DNA of 8,933 bases from CAZLBC01 sp964557575 (GTDB lineage Bacteria; Planctomycetota; Phycisphaerae; SM23-33): contig CAZLBC010000143.1 in the NCBI GenBank assembly GCA_964557575.1, positions 1 to 8,933 on the forward strand. The letters are read 5' to 3'. The stretch's first letter is position 1, and every line of letters begins with the position of its first letter. Below the pieces are notes generated by a model. It was not told the DNA's origin. It searched no databases and saw only the letters and a list, made by a program, of their open reading frames with translations. The translations under genes were made by a program, and so were the position numbers. Positions 1 to 7,700 of this stretch are shown piece after piece.

Positions 1-44
1 AATAAATTGATCAGAATCAGGGGGATTGACATATATTTGCGCGA

Positions 45-1370
45 TCAGTAACACTTGCCCCCCCCGTCCTTCATCCTTCGCAGAAACGTCTCCTTCGACG
101 CCAGCCGCCAGCGTGTTCCCCGATCCTCGGACACCGCCAGTACGGTGGGCGTCCGCCACTTCTTTCCCGACCGGTGCTCGTAGAAGGTGAAGCTCAGGTA
201 GAGGGCCCCGGCCCGGTCGATGAACAGCCGGTGATAGTAGATCGTGTAGCCCCGGTATCCCTTCGGTTCGCGCACCAGCACCCGCGGACCGTCCCACGGC
301 CCGTCGCCGCCGCGCGATCCGTAGAGCAGCCGGGGGTGTCTGCGGTAAACGGTGTGGAGCCGGGAGCCGGGGTCGACGACCAGCGTCGCGTAGGTCTGGC
401 CGTCGAACATCTCCGCCGGCCTTGTCCACCCCGACGCGTCGCCGGGCTTCAGCGACTTACCGTACAGGAACGGGTTGTTGTGCGCCCCGCAGATCACGTG
501 CAGGAACCCCTTGCCGCACGCGGCGATCACGGGCGTGGCATGGACGTCGGGCGTCTTCGGCGCCGCGACCGCCAGCCGCGTTCGGCAGACCACTTTCCGC
601 GCGTCCCGGTCGACGGTCGTCACGTACGTGGGGTTGCCGCCCTTGCCGTCGCGGGGGATCTCCGCGTAGACCACGTGGGTCTTCCGGCCTTGGGTGACGG
701 CAAACGAACAGCCGCCGGAGTGCAGGCTCATCCCGAAGCAGTCGGCGGTGATGTGGACCGGTTCGCCGAGCGCGAGCCCGTCGCCGGTCTTGCGGGGAAA
801 GAGGACCGACAGGTCGTGGTAGGCGGTCCACTTCGCCGGGTGGGGCGTGCGGTATGTCAGCAGCGCGACGGCGGGCGGGGCCGACAGGTCGTTGTGGCCG
901 GTACGCACCTCCAGGACCTTCAATCCCGGTATAGCGTAAGAGCGGAAACCCTCGCCGGGCCCGGGGGCGTAGAGCAGGCCCAGGCCGCGTTTCCTGCCGT
1001 CCCGCCACAGGGGCACCACCGCGTAGACGGCGTCATCGTCGTCGATCGTGATCGAGCCGGGCGCGTGCCAGTACCGCTCGGCGGGCGGACCGGCCCACGG
1101 AAACGCCTTCCGGAGGGCGTCGAGATACGGGATCCGGACCCATTCGCCGCCGCGGATCGTCATGATCGTCCCGTAGGCCGCCGGATCGCGGGTGTTGAGC
1201 ATCCAGGGCCGGTTCCGGCTGTCGAAGGCCAGCGCCGTCGGTCCGCGGAATCCGAGCTTTGCGCCGAGCAGTTCCGGTTTTTCGCGCGGCGGCATGCGAA
1301 AGGGTGCGCCGGGTTCGCCGCCGGCCGCCGCGGCGGTCAGGAGGGCCGTTAACAAAAGGTGCCTGGGCAT
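45..1370 (-). CDS. Secreted BNR-type beta-propeller protein (BNR-4-like; possible polysaccharide lyase or sialidase-like)
   Basis: 441 residues. I chose the ATG at 1370 because GGAG lies 7 nt upstream (1378-1381) and a signal peptide follows at once (MPRHLLLTALLTAAAA, then a GGEPGAPF junction). The longer frame back to 1520 would run into the preceding gene. The mature protein looks all-beta with repeated short strands, as in a propeller. The most family-like stretch is residues 274-306, with PDVHATPVI, a hydrophobic strand and GAHNNPFLY. It resembles the BNR-4 repeat family, which includes ulvan-lyase-type enzymes (PL24/PL25) as well as uncharacterised propellers. Other candidate functional residues are His159 in GHND, His217 in LHSGG and Tyr379-His380-Arg381 in the strand before LFIDRAGALYLSF. 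Last gene of the presumed operon, 47 bp after the VHL-like gene; no terminator is visible in the 44 bp left of the stop. The family call is from memory of motifs; the enzymatic activity is unproven and a binding role is possible. Confidence 0.72.
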   Translation of the reverse strand: MPRHLLLTALLTAAAAGGEPGAPFRMPPREKPELLGAKLGFRGPTALAFDSRNRPWMLNTRDPAAYGTIMTIRGGEWVRIPYLDALRKAFPWAGPPAERYWHAPGSITIDDDDAVYAVVPLWRDGRKRGLGLLYAPGPGEGFRSYAIPGLKVLEVRTGHNDLSAPPAVALLTYRTPHPAKWTAYHDLSVLFPRKTGDGLALGEPVHITADCFGMSLHSGGCSFAVTQGRKTHVVYAEIPRDGKGGNPTYVTTVDRDARKVVCRTRLAVAAPKTPDVHATPVIAACGKGFLHVICGAHNNPFLYGKSLKPGDASGWTRPAEMFDGQTYATLVVDPGSRLHTVYRRHPRLLYGSRGGDGPWDGPRVLVREPKGYRGYTIYYHRLFIDRAGALYLSFTFYEHRSGKKWRTPTVLAVSEDRGTRWRLASKETFLRRMKDGGGKCY

Positions 1371-1417
1371 GTGTGTTCTCCGGGTATTCGGCGCACGGCC
1401 GCAATCCGAACCGATCG

Positions 1418-2176
1418 TTATTCCAGTCGTTTTCCCGCGGGCCGCAGGAGAACAATGTACCGCTCTTTCTCCGGCAGGTACAGCCCGACGGTCCGATCGC
1501 GCATGTCGGTCACCAGCCACGGGTGCGTGGCGAAGGTGTTGCTGTGGAAGTTTCCGTTGGGGTGCAGGACGGTCCTCGGCCGGCGTTTCCCCTCAAAGTC
1601 GATCCAGTACACCTTCAGCTTCTTTCCGCTTTTATTCAGGATGAAGATGTCGGTCTTCCGCGTCGAATCGGTCGACCGGGCCGTGTCGGCACGCGCGATA
1701 TCCAGGGAGGGGAGCCGGTGGTCCTTTTCGGCGGCCCAGGGATCGCCCGGGTAGCACAGGAGGTTCTCCTCGGCGCAGCTCACGACCGGGTTGTCGTCGC
1801 CCGGACCGTAGCCCCGGCCGCGGCGGTCCCAGAACGAGGCCGGGCGGCGGTGGGCGTACTCGGGTATGTCCGTGGTGAACTCCCCGATACCCATGACGAT
1901 GCAGCGCAAGTTCAGTTCCCGCATCTTCGCCACGATGTCCGGCCGGTTGGCGAGCATCTTCCCGACCAGGTGGCCGGTCTCCAGGAGCGCGTAGTCGGAT
2001 ACCTTTTCAGACGAGCAGATCGGGAACCCCGCGTCGAGGTATTTCCCGTAGAAGGGATCCAGGCCGAGCTCGCGGGGGACGGCGGTCACCCGCTGCCGCG
2101 CGGAGAAGGCGGGGGACACGGCGCCGAGAACAAGGAGAAGAACGGGTAGCCGCGGCATTCGCGATCGAACGGTCAT
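1418..2176 (-). CDS. Secreted protein: front part of a putative zincin family fused to a VHL-beta-like domain
   Basis: 252 residues from the ATG at 2176. A signal peptide is clear (arginines 4, 6 and 9, then PVLLLVLGAV, cleavage near SPAFSA). Alternative starts are ATG 2197 (weak GGGA upstream) and ATG 2158; none has a good Shine-Dalgarno. Residues 38-151 (LDPFYGKYLDAG, FTTDIPEY, FWDRRGRGYG, EENLLCYPGDPWAAE) resemble, from memory, secreted planctomycetal proteins in which a HExxH zinc-peptidase motif follows shortly after the EENLLCYPGD motif. Here no HExxH occurs. About 23 polar residues (152-174) lead into residues 175-245, which resemble a von Hippel-Lindau beta domain (IFILNKSGKKL, VYWIDFEGKR, THPWLVTD). 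The protein is therefore probably a binding module, not a peptidase. It lies between GH16 and BNR genes on the same strand (121 bp and 47 bp gaps). An assembly error or internal deletion could explain the missing middle. The reading frame is certain; the domain calls are moderate. Confidence 0.75.
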   Translation of the reverse strand: MTVRSRMPRLPVLLLVLGAVSPAFSARQRVTAVPRELGLDPFYGKYLDAGFPICSSEKVSDYALLETGHLVGKMLANRPDIVAKMRELNLRCIVMGIGEFTTDIPEYAHRRPASFWDRRGRGYGPGDDNPVVSCAEENLLCYPGDPWAAEKDHRLPSLDIARADTARSTDSTRKTDIFILNKSGKKLKVYWIDFEGKRRPRTVLHPNGNFHSNTFATHPWLVTDMRDRTVGLYLPEKERYIVLLRPAGKRLE

Positions 2177-2297
2177 GCTAGCCGGAGGGTGCACCATCAG
2201 TATTTTCCCGGCGCTGTGCCGCGTACGCGCCGTTTGATGATGCAGGGGATGATACGCGGTGCCGTGTCGTGTATGTTCGTGCCGGTTCATACGCGGG

Positions 2298-3767
2298 TTA
2301 CTTTTTTCGCTTCCACGACCGCACATACCGGATCGAGTAGGTCGATGGGAGGTCCTTGTCTTTGGGCATGCCGAACCAGTCGGGCATGGTCTCGCTGTCG
2401 AATATCAGGTAGAGCGGCTGGTGCCAGTGGGTGTTTTTTACGCTGCGGACCATGACGCCGTCCACGTAATAGCGAATCCGGTCTTCGTTCCAATCGAGGG
2501 CGTAGACGCGGAAATCCGCCGCCAGGTCCCGCGGGGCGGTCCAGCGGCCGCCGCAGCTCCAATGCTTTTTCTCGTCGGGTGTGCGTACTACGTGGAGGTT
2601 CATGTTCACCCGCCGCTCGTAGCCCGGGGACCGGCCGCCGATTTCGAATACGTCGATTTCAGTGACCCACTGCGGCGAGGAGTTTCGGAACCAGAACGAA
2701 CTGGACCCGGCGGAGTTCATCGGTCGGGCCTCGATCTCGAAGTAACCGTACCTGACCGGCGCCGTCGCGTGGACGCAGGCCGAGGTGTAGCCGCGGTAGC
2801 CCTTCGGCATCTGCGGCGCTTCTTTCTTTCGCGTCGTCAGGTGCAGTGCGCCGTTCCGCACGGACACGTTTTTGTTCCAGAAGAAGGCGGGCTTGCGGCC
2901 TTTCCACCGCGGATGCCGGGGCATCCACTTTTCGGTGTCCAGTTGTTCGCCGTCGAATTCGTCCGTCAGCGGCTGGTGTACCTCCCAGCGGTCGCCGCCG
3001 TCCTGGTCAGAGAGCGGGAGGGCGTCCGTGACGCGGCGGGGCGTCCGGCCGAGGGGGCCGACCCGGGTCCAGGCCCCGTCTTCCCGCGAGACGGTCGCGC
3101 CCCATTTCTTCCGCAAGTATTCCTTCACCGCCCGCATGCCGGCCGGGGAGTCGAACCCCGCGTCGTACACCAGCACCTCAGCGATATCGCCCCGGAACCC
3201 CCCGCCCGTGCCGCCTCGCTTCGCGCCGACGGATAGCGGGCCGATATGTACTCCCCCCAGGGCCGTTTTGTCAACGGTAAGGCCGTATGCACCGCCGCCG
3301 CCCCGCTCGCCGGCCGGCACCTGGAAGCAGGGCGGGGTGCGGTCGTCCTTTGCGGTTGGAACCCGGCAGGAGATCAGCCGCTGCCATTTTTTCTCCGACG
3401 CCTGACGCGGCGATCGCCGGGAGACAACGAACACGGTCAGCCCGCCGGGTTGTTCCCTGATCGCGGGCACATCCAGGCGGGATGCCCCGTCGAAACGGAC
3501 CGCGGCGCGGCCGTTGACGGCATCCGGCACCAGGCGGGGACGGAGATCGTCCCGGTCCTGCGCGGCGCCGGGGGCGCCGGCGACGAGGTTTTTCCACCGG
3601 TGGACCGCGCTGCCTTTCCCGGTGACGAGGGTATCAGGGCGGCACGCATCCAGCCACAGGCACAGGTTGCGTTGCGGCGGTCCGGGCGCGGCCGCCGGGG
3701 CAACGCACGGACAGAGAAGGGCGATAACGGCGAAGCGTGTCGCCGAACTGGGGAGGACGGTATGCAT
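2298..3767 (-). CDS. Secreted LamG-like / glycoside hydrolase family 16 fusion (agarase/carrageenase/laminarinase type)
   Basis: 489 residues. The ATG at 3767 has GGAG 9 nt upstream (3777-3780) and is followed by a signal peptide (RFAVIALLCPCVAPAAA). Residues 33-225 form a concanavalin A-like LamG domain, ending in the typical GDIAEVLVYDAGF and AVKEYLRKKWG motif that is common in planctomycetal sugar-binding modules. Residues 266-487 are a GH16 jelly-roll: LTDEFDGEQLDTEKW, then FFWNKNVSVRNGALHLTTR, then RYGYFEIEARP, then the catalytic EIDVFE (Glu370 nucleophile, Asp372, Glu375 acid/base by family rule) at 2643-2660. The ExDxxE spacing marks the beta-bulge group of GH16, which hydrolyses beta-linked galactans or glucans such as agar, porphyran, carrageenan or laminarin; the substrate cannot be read from sequence alone. 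All three catalytic residues are present, so it should be active and exported. First gene of the presumed operon, 72 nt downstream of the -10 box at 3839-3844. Confidence 0.9.
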   Translation of the reverse strand: MHTVLPSSATRFAVIALLCPCVAPAAAPGPPQRNLCLWLDACRPDTLVTGKGSAVHRWKNLVAGAPGAAQDRDDLRPRLVPDAVNGRAAVRFDGASRLDVPAIREQPGGLTVFVVSRRSPRQASEKKWQRLISCRVPTAKDDRTPPCFQVPAGERGGGGAYGLTVDKTALGGVHIGPLSVGAKRGGTGGGFRGDIAEVLVYDAGFDSPAGMRAVKEYLRKKWGATVSREDGAWTRVGPLGRTPRRVTDALPLSDQDGGDRWEVHQPLTDEFDGEQLDTEKWMPRHPRWKGRKPAFFWNKNVSVRNGALHLTTRKKEAPQMPKGYRGYTSACVHATAPVRYGYFEIEARPMNSAGSSSFWFRNSSPQWVTEIDVFEIGGRSPGYERRVNMNLHVVRTPDEKKHWSCGGRWTAPRDLAADFRVYALDWNEDRIRYYVDGVMVRSVKNTHWHQPLYLIFDSETMPDWFGMPKDKDLPSTYSIRYVRSWKRKK

Positions 3768-3838
3768 TGTTTTTTTCTCCGGGGATGACGGTTTGATTCA
3801 CGTGACGGCTTCGCGCTGTGTTGTTGCGTCCTGTCAGC

Positions 3839-3868
3839 ATTATACCGGGAGTCCTGTCTTGCGATCAA
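3839..3868 (-). promoter_or_regulatory. Sigma70-type promoter for the GH16 operon
   Basis: On the minus strand TTGATC (3863-3868) and a perfect TATAAT (3839-3844) are separated by 18 nt. The -35 matches the consensus at four of six positions. Transcription would start near 3832, giving a leader of about 65 nt before the GH16 ATG at 3767, with the GGAG site inside it. I saw no clear operator palindrome overlapping it. Confidence 0.6.
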
Positions 3869-3959
3869 CCGCCTCTCCGCCGTGTCCCGCCTGCGGCTCG
3901 CTTGCGGGGGAACGGGAGTGTTCCGGAAGGAATTTGCAGCGACGGAAAAGGTACGGTAT

Positions 3960-4106
3960 TCAAACTGACCGATTCGGCCTCACCTATGATATTGCTACTG
4001 TATATGCAGCGCCGAAAAGCAGGGACGGTCCCTGAAGGGACAGTCCCTGTTTTTCGGCTTACCTCTTTATTCATCTGCAGTTGCAATCTCTGGTCGGTCA
4101 GTTTGA
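3960..4106. repeat. 147-bp element bounded by 13-bp inverted repeats, with a central palindrome
   Basis: TCAAACTGACCGA at 3960-3972 is exactly complementary to TCGGTCAGTTTGA at 4094-4106. Between them lies the palindrome at 4011-4058. The element encodes no credible protein. Its right end overlaps the stop codon (4098-4100) of the UPF0175 gene. I could not find a convincing target-site duplication outside the ends. It may be a small non-autonomous mobile element (MITE-like) or a REP-type cassette; either label needs other copies in the genome. Confidence 0.45.
4011..4058. terminator. Long GC-rich palindrome, possible bidirectional terminator / REP-like repeat
   Basis: Arms of 23 nt at 4011-4033 and 4036-4058 pair with two mismatches around a GA loop. 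Each arm itself contains a small palindrome, AGGGACGGTCCCT or AGGGACAGTCCCT, so the region can also fold as two tandem 6-bp hairpins. On the plus strand the inner stem is followed by GTTTTTC; on the minus strand by GCTTTTC. It sits 39 bp past the UPF0175 stop and before the GH16 promoter, so it could end minus-strand transcription and separate the two units. The short T-run makes intrinsic termination plausible but not certain. Confidence 0.5.
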
Positions 4107-4361
4107 GTTATTACTATCATGCCCCTGTTGATCCCTGACGACGCTGATGTCCTCCTGAAGATCCTGGACATCGTAATGAATCGGTATGTGGCGCTTCCCC
4201 AGTTCCTTTATGAAATCAGTTTGAGACATGCGGGCAACCTCGGCAGCACGTCCCGCAGTCACCGTGCCTTCCGAATACAGCCCGATCGCAAAATCGAGGA
4301 CCGCTTGCTCGGCGGTGATATTGATACCCTTCAACAGCTCGTCTGAAACGTCGATCTTCAT
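4098..4361 (-). CDS. UPF0175 family small protein, antitoxin-like
   Basis: 87 residues. Residues 1-75 fit the UPF0175 pattern: an N-terminal strand (MKIDVSDELLKG), a helix (ITAEQAVLDFAIGLYSEG), a helix-turn-helix-like stretch (VTAGRAAEVARMSQTDFIKEL), then the characteristic GKRHIPIHYDVQDLQEDI. The family is generally regarded as DNA-binding and antitoxin-like, and is often followed by a PIN-domain toxin gene. No such partner is present: downstream is only the palindromic element. The last residues (SNNSN) are low-complexity, and the stop codon lies in the right inverted repeat, so the original C-terminus may have been replaced. No Shine-Dalgarno precedes ATG 4361; a weak TTGATT-17-TACGTT upstream would give an almost leaderless message. 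The family call is good; the role here is unknown. Confidence 0.75.
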   Translation of the reverse strand: MKIDVSDELLKGINITAEQAVLDFAIGLYSEGTVTAGRAAEVARMSQTDFIKELGKRHIPIHYDVQDLQEDISVVRDQQGHDSNNSN

Positions 4362-4468
4362 GGCAATAACGTACCACGGGTAGATAACCGAATCAAGCTG
4401 TGCCCGTAATCAGTCCCCGTAACCATTGCGTCTCTCAAAAGGGCGTCGAGTAGTTTTTCTGTCCGTAT

Positions 4469-4535
4469 GATTGCCCGACAGGGTCAGGTACCTTTTTTTC
4501 GTGGATTGCCCGACAGGGTCAGGTACCTTTTTTTT
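4469..4535. repeat. Two-copy direct repeat, 31-32 bp, period 35
   Basis: GATTGCCCGACAGGGTCAGG followed by TACC and a T-run occurs at 4469-4499 (seven Ts) and again at 4504-4535 (eight Ts), separated by CGTG. Apart from the extra T the copies are identical. Each contains the palindrome AGGTACCT. It is non-coding on both strands and has only two copies, so it is not a CRISPR array. It looks like a dispersed intergenic repeat that duplicated locally. Confidence 0.7.
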
Positions 4536-4771
4536 GTGACCGTTCATTCCGCGAGGATTCAAGCAACGGTTATTCTGCGATTGTCCTGCTTGCCGGATTC
4601 GGTTTTACGAGCCATGAACCGGGTGCGGCACAGTAACGCCGATTAACTATTAACCCAGGCTCACAGTTGCCTGAAGTGCACCTGCCTGTTCACCGGTCGG
4701 GGGGCTTCACGTTTTTATGACGGTGGAGGATGATGCGGAGCCGGATAACCGATCGCAATCGGTTGAACACA
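4536..4771. other. Non-coding stretch after the kinase gene
   Basis: With the tandem repeat and the sequence up to UPF0175 this makes a gap of about 410 bp without a gene. I see no credible reading frame or RNA gene. A small hairpin (AACCGAT, CGCA loop, ATCGGTT; 4747-4764) lies just past the kinase stop. It has a 7-bp stem but no T-run on the minus strand, so it is at best a weak terminator. Confidence 0.4.
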
Positions 4772-7700
4772 TCAGTCCGCGCCGGCCGACAGGGGAAAAA
4801 CCACCCGGAAGCCATGAGCGTCGCTCTGGTAGACGGGGACTTGACAACCACGGTGCGCCGAGCGGCAGAAACTCGGTGGACCGTTCCACGAACCGCCTCG
4901 GCGCACACGGTCGTCTCCGGAGGCGGGTCCCGCCGGGTCTTGCGCCTTCTCCTTGGCGCAGTTGCCGTACCAGTCCGCGCACCACTCAAAGACGTTCCCG
5001 TGCATGTCATACAACCCCCACGGGTTGGGCTTCAGCGACCCGGCCGGGGCCGTCCGGTCGTGCCCGTCGGAATGGGCTTCGTCTTTCATGCCCTTGTACG
5101 AGCCCGCCGTGCACGTCCGGTCGGCGTAATTGCCGTACTCATGCAGGTCTTCGTCCTTGTCCCCGAAACTGAAACGCGACGTTGTCCCGGCCCGGCAGGC
5201 ATATTCCCACTTGGCCTCTGTCGGCAGTCGACACGTCAGTTTCGTTGCCTTCGAAAGCCGCTTGCAGAACGCGGCGGCATCATGCCAGGTGACCATCTCC
5301 ACCGGCCGGTCAGCACCCTTGTTCTCGCTGGGATTCTCACCGGTCACGGCGGTGTACTGAGCTTGTGTGACCTCGGTTTTTCCCATATAGAAGGGCCTGG
5401 TAATCGTTACCTTGTGCTGCGGTCCTTCCTTGCCCTGAAACCCCATAACTACATCGCCGATTCGCCCCTCCTCGTCCGGCGGCGAGCCCATCATAAACGA
5501 CCCGGCCGGGATCAGCACCATTGTCATGGTTACGCCGTTGCCGAGGTCGATGTCCTGTTCGACCGGCACACCGAGGGCTTTGGCCGTCTCATTCTGTCGC
5601 CGTTCCGCCTCGGCGGCGGCCTCCGGGTCAGAAGCATTGGAGCCAGCGGAATCGCGGTCTGCCTTCTTGACGAGAGATTTTACGCGGATGTTTTTATAGT
5701 AGACCGCGCCCGCCGAGTTGTGGCACTGGAGGGCGAACGTCCCCGAGGACAGCAACTGCCCGTCCCTCTCCTTGGGCGGGGTGTAGTCGGGGCCCTGGGT
5801 GAAGTCGACGGCGGTTTTGCCGTCGATCTTGATAACGACCTTCTTGCCGCGGACGATAATGTGTATGGTGAACCACTCACCGTCTTTCACCGGGGATTTC
5901 GTCACGTCCCTGACCGCGTAGAGGCTGCCGGTCTTCCGGTAGTCCTCTTGGGTGTTGTTGACCTGCGCCTCGTGCCCTTTTGTCGGGTAGCCCTGCTCCT
6001 GGTACTTCGTGTGGAAGTAGATGCCCCCGTTTCCATTCGGCTCAGTCTTGACGTCGACCTTTAACTCGAAGTCGGTAAAGTCATGGTTGCAGACGTCGCC
6101 GGCGTAGAAAAGATGGGCCTGCTTGCCGTTTGCCACGATCATCCCGTTCTCGATTTTGAATGACTCCGGGTTTTCCGTGCTGAATTTCCAGCCCGCAAAT
6201 ATCTTGCCGTCGAAGAGTTCTTTCCACTCGGATCGAGTCGCGCCGCCGGCCTCCCGGTGAGAAACAGAGGGTGCCTTGGAACCGCGGTCTTCCTTCGCGA
6301 CAGTCGATCGTGGCTGTGTCTCCTGCTCTTTCTTGGCCTGGTGAAGTGTTTCCTGCGACAGGGGAACAACGACTCGTAAGCCGTAACGATGTTGCCGGTT
6401 ACCGGGGTCGCCCCTGTAGCGGTTCGCCGAGCGGCAGTGACGCGGCAGATTGTTCCACGAACCGCCGCGAAGCACACGGCGGTCACCGGAGGCGGGGCCC
6501 GTCGGGTCCTTCGCCTCCGCGTCCGCGTCCGCGTAATCCCCATGCCAATCGATACACCACTCCCAGACGTTCCCGTGCATGTCATACAATTCCCACGGGT
6601 TGGGCTTGTACGACCCGGCAGGGGCCGTCCGGTCGTGCCCGTCGGAGTGGGCTTCGTCTTTCATGCCCTTGTACGAGCCCGCCGTGCACGTCCGGTCGGC
6701 GTAATTGCCGTACTTGTGCAGGTCTTCGTCCTTGTCCCCGAAATTGAAACGCGTCGTTGTCCCCGCACGGCAGGCGTATTCCCACTCGGCCTCCGTCGGC
6801 AGACGGAATATTCGTTTCTTTGTCGCCGACAGCCGCTTGCAGAACGCGACGGCATCGTTCCATGAAACCATCTCAACCGGCCGGTTAGCGCCCTTGTACT
6901 TACTTGGGTTCTTGCCCGTCACGAACATGTACTGGGCCTGCGTGACCTCCGTGACGGACATATAAAAAGGCTTGGTTATCGTGACCTTGTGCTGCGGTCC
7001 TTCGTGTGAATCGTCACGCCCCTCCTCCTCCTCCTCCTTCTCCTCGTCCGGCGGGGAGCCCATCATAAACGACCCGGCCGGGATCAGCGCCATTGTCAAC
7101 GTCGCGCCGTTGCCGAGGTCGATGTCCTGTTCGACCGGCACGCCGAGGGCTTTGGCCGTCTCCTTCTGTCGCCGTTCCGCCTCGTCAGTGTTGAAGGGCC
7201 ACTTGGTGTAAACCTTCCATGGTTCCGCCTGCCCCCCGGCAGATGGTTTCTGTACAACCTGCTCTCCCTTTGCCGGGGGCGGTGTTTCCTTTGTTCCGCC
7301 GCTGAGGATAATAACGAGTATCAGGGTCAGCGCGAGGCCGGCAACGATGCCGCCGCCGAAGAGGACCATGCGTTTCTTCCTGCGCTTGGCATCGGGATGC
7401 TTTTTCGGGTGGTCACGGATGCGGGAGGCGTCGGGCGGCGAAGCGGCCCGCGCGTCGCGGGCAGCGTCGGTGACCGCTGCGGATGTCTTCCGTCGTTTGG
7501 CGGCAGGCCGCTTTTTGATTGACCGGCGAGCGGGCCGGCGCTTTTTGCGGGATGGCGTGTTCTGCGCGGCGACGGAAGCCGCGTCGATACCTTCGAGTGC
7601 TTCGAGAAGCGCGCAGGCATCAGCGTAGCGCTCATCGCGATTTTTACAGAGGCAGCGATGAATGATGCGACAGAACGGGCGCGGAACGCCGGGCGCGACC

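Noticed and set aside
26..54. TTGACA with a weak TAACAC 17 nt downstream on the plus strand
   Set aside because: It overlaps the 3' end of the BNR gene, the -10 is poor (3 of 6), and no plus-strand gene follows.
174..1352. 392-residue open frame on the plus strand opposite the BNR gene
   Set aside because: High-GC shadow: no domain-like sequence, no ribosome binding site, and the opposite strand has a signal peptide and coherent propeller motifs.
1371..1520. Extended N-terminus of the BNR protein from ATG 1520
   Set aside because: It would overlap the VHL-like gene and bury the signal peptide; ATG 1370 has a good ribosome binding site.
3865..4086. 73-residue minus-strand frame through the palindromic element
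   Set aside because: Its codons come largely from the repeat, and there is no start context or family resemblance.
4469..4535. Possible CRISPR repeats
   Set aside because: Only two copies with a 4-nt gap and no cas genes.
4730..6064. 444-residue open frame on the plus strand opposite the kinase C-terminal part
   Set aside because: Antisense shadow of FGE-like and DUF1080 domains; it is V/R/G-rich, and similar frames recur opposite the duplicated block.
4991..7184. Diversity-generating retroelement template/variable repeats in the FGE-like (C-type lectin) domains
   Set aside because: No reverse transcriptase in the window, both copies are coding domains, and the differences are not confined to adenines.
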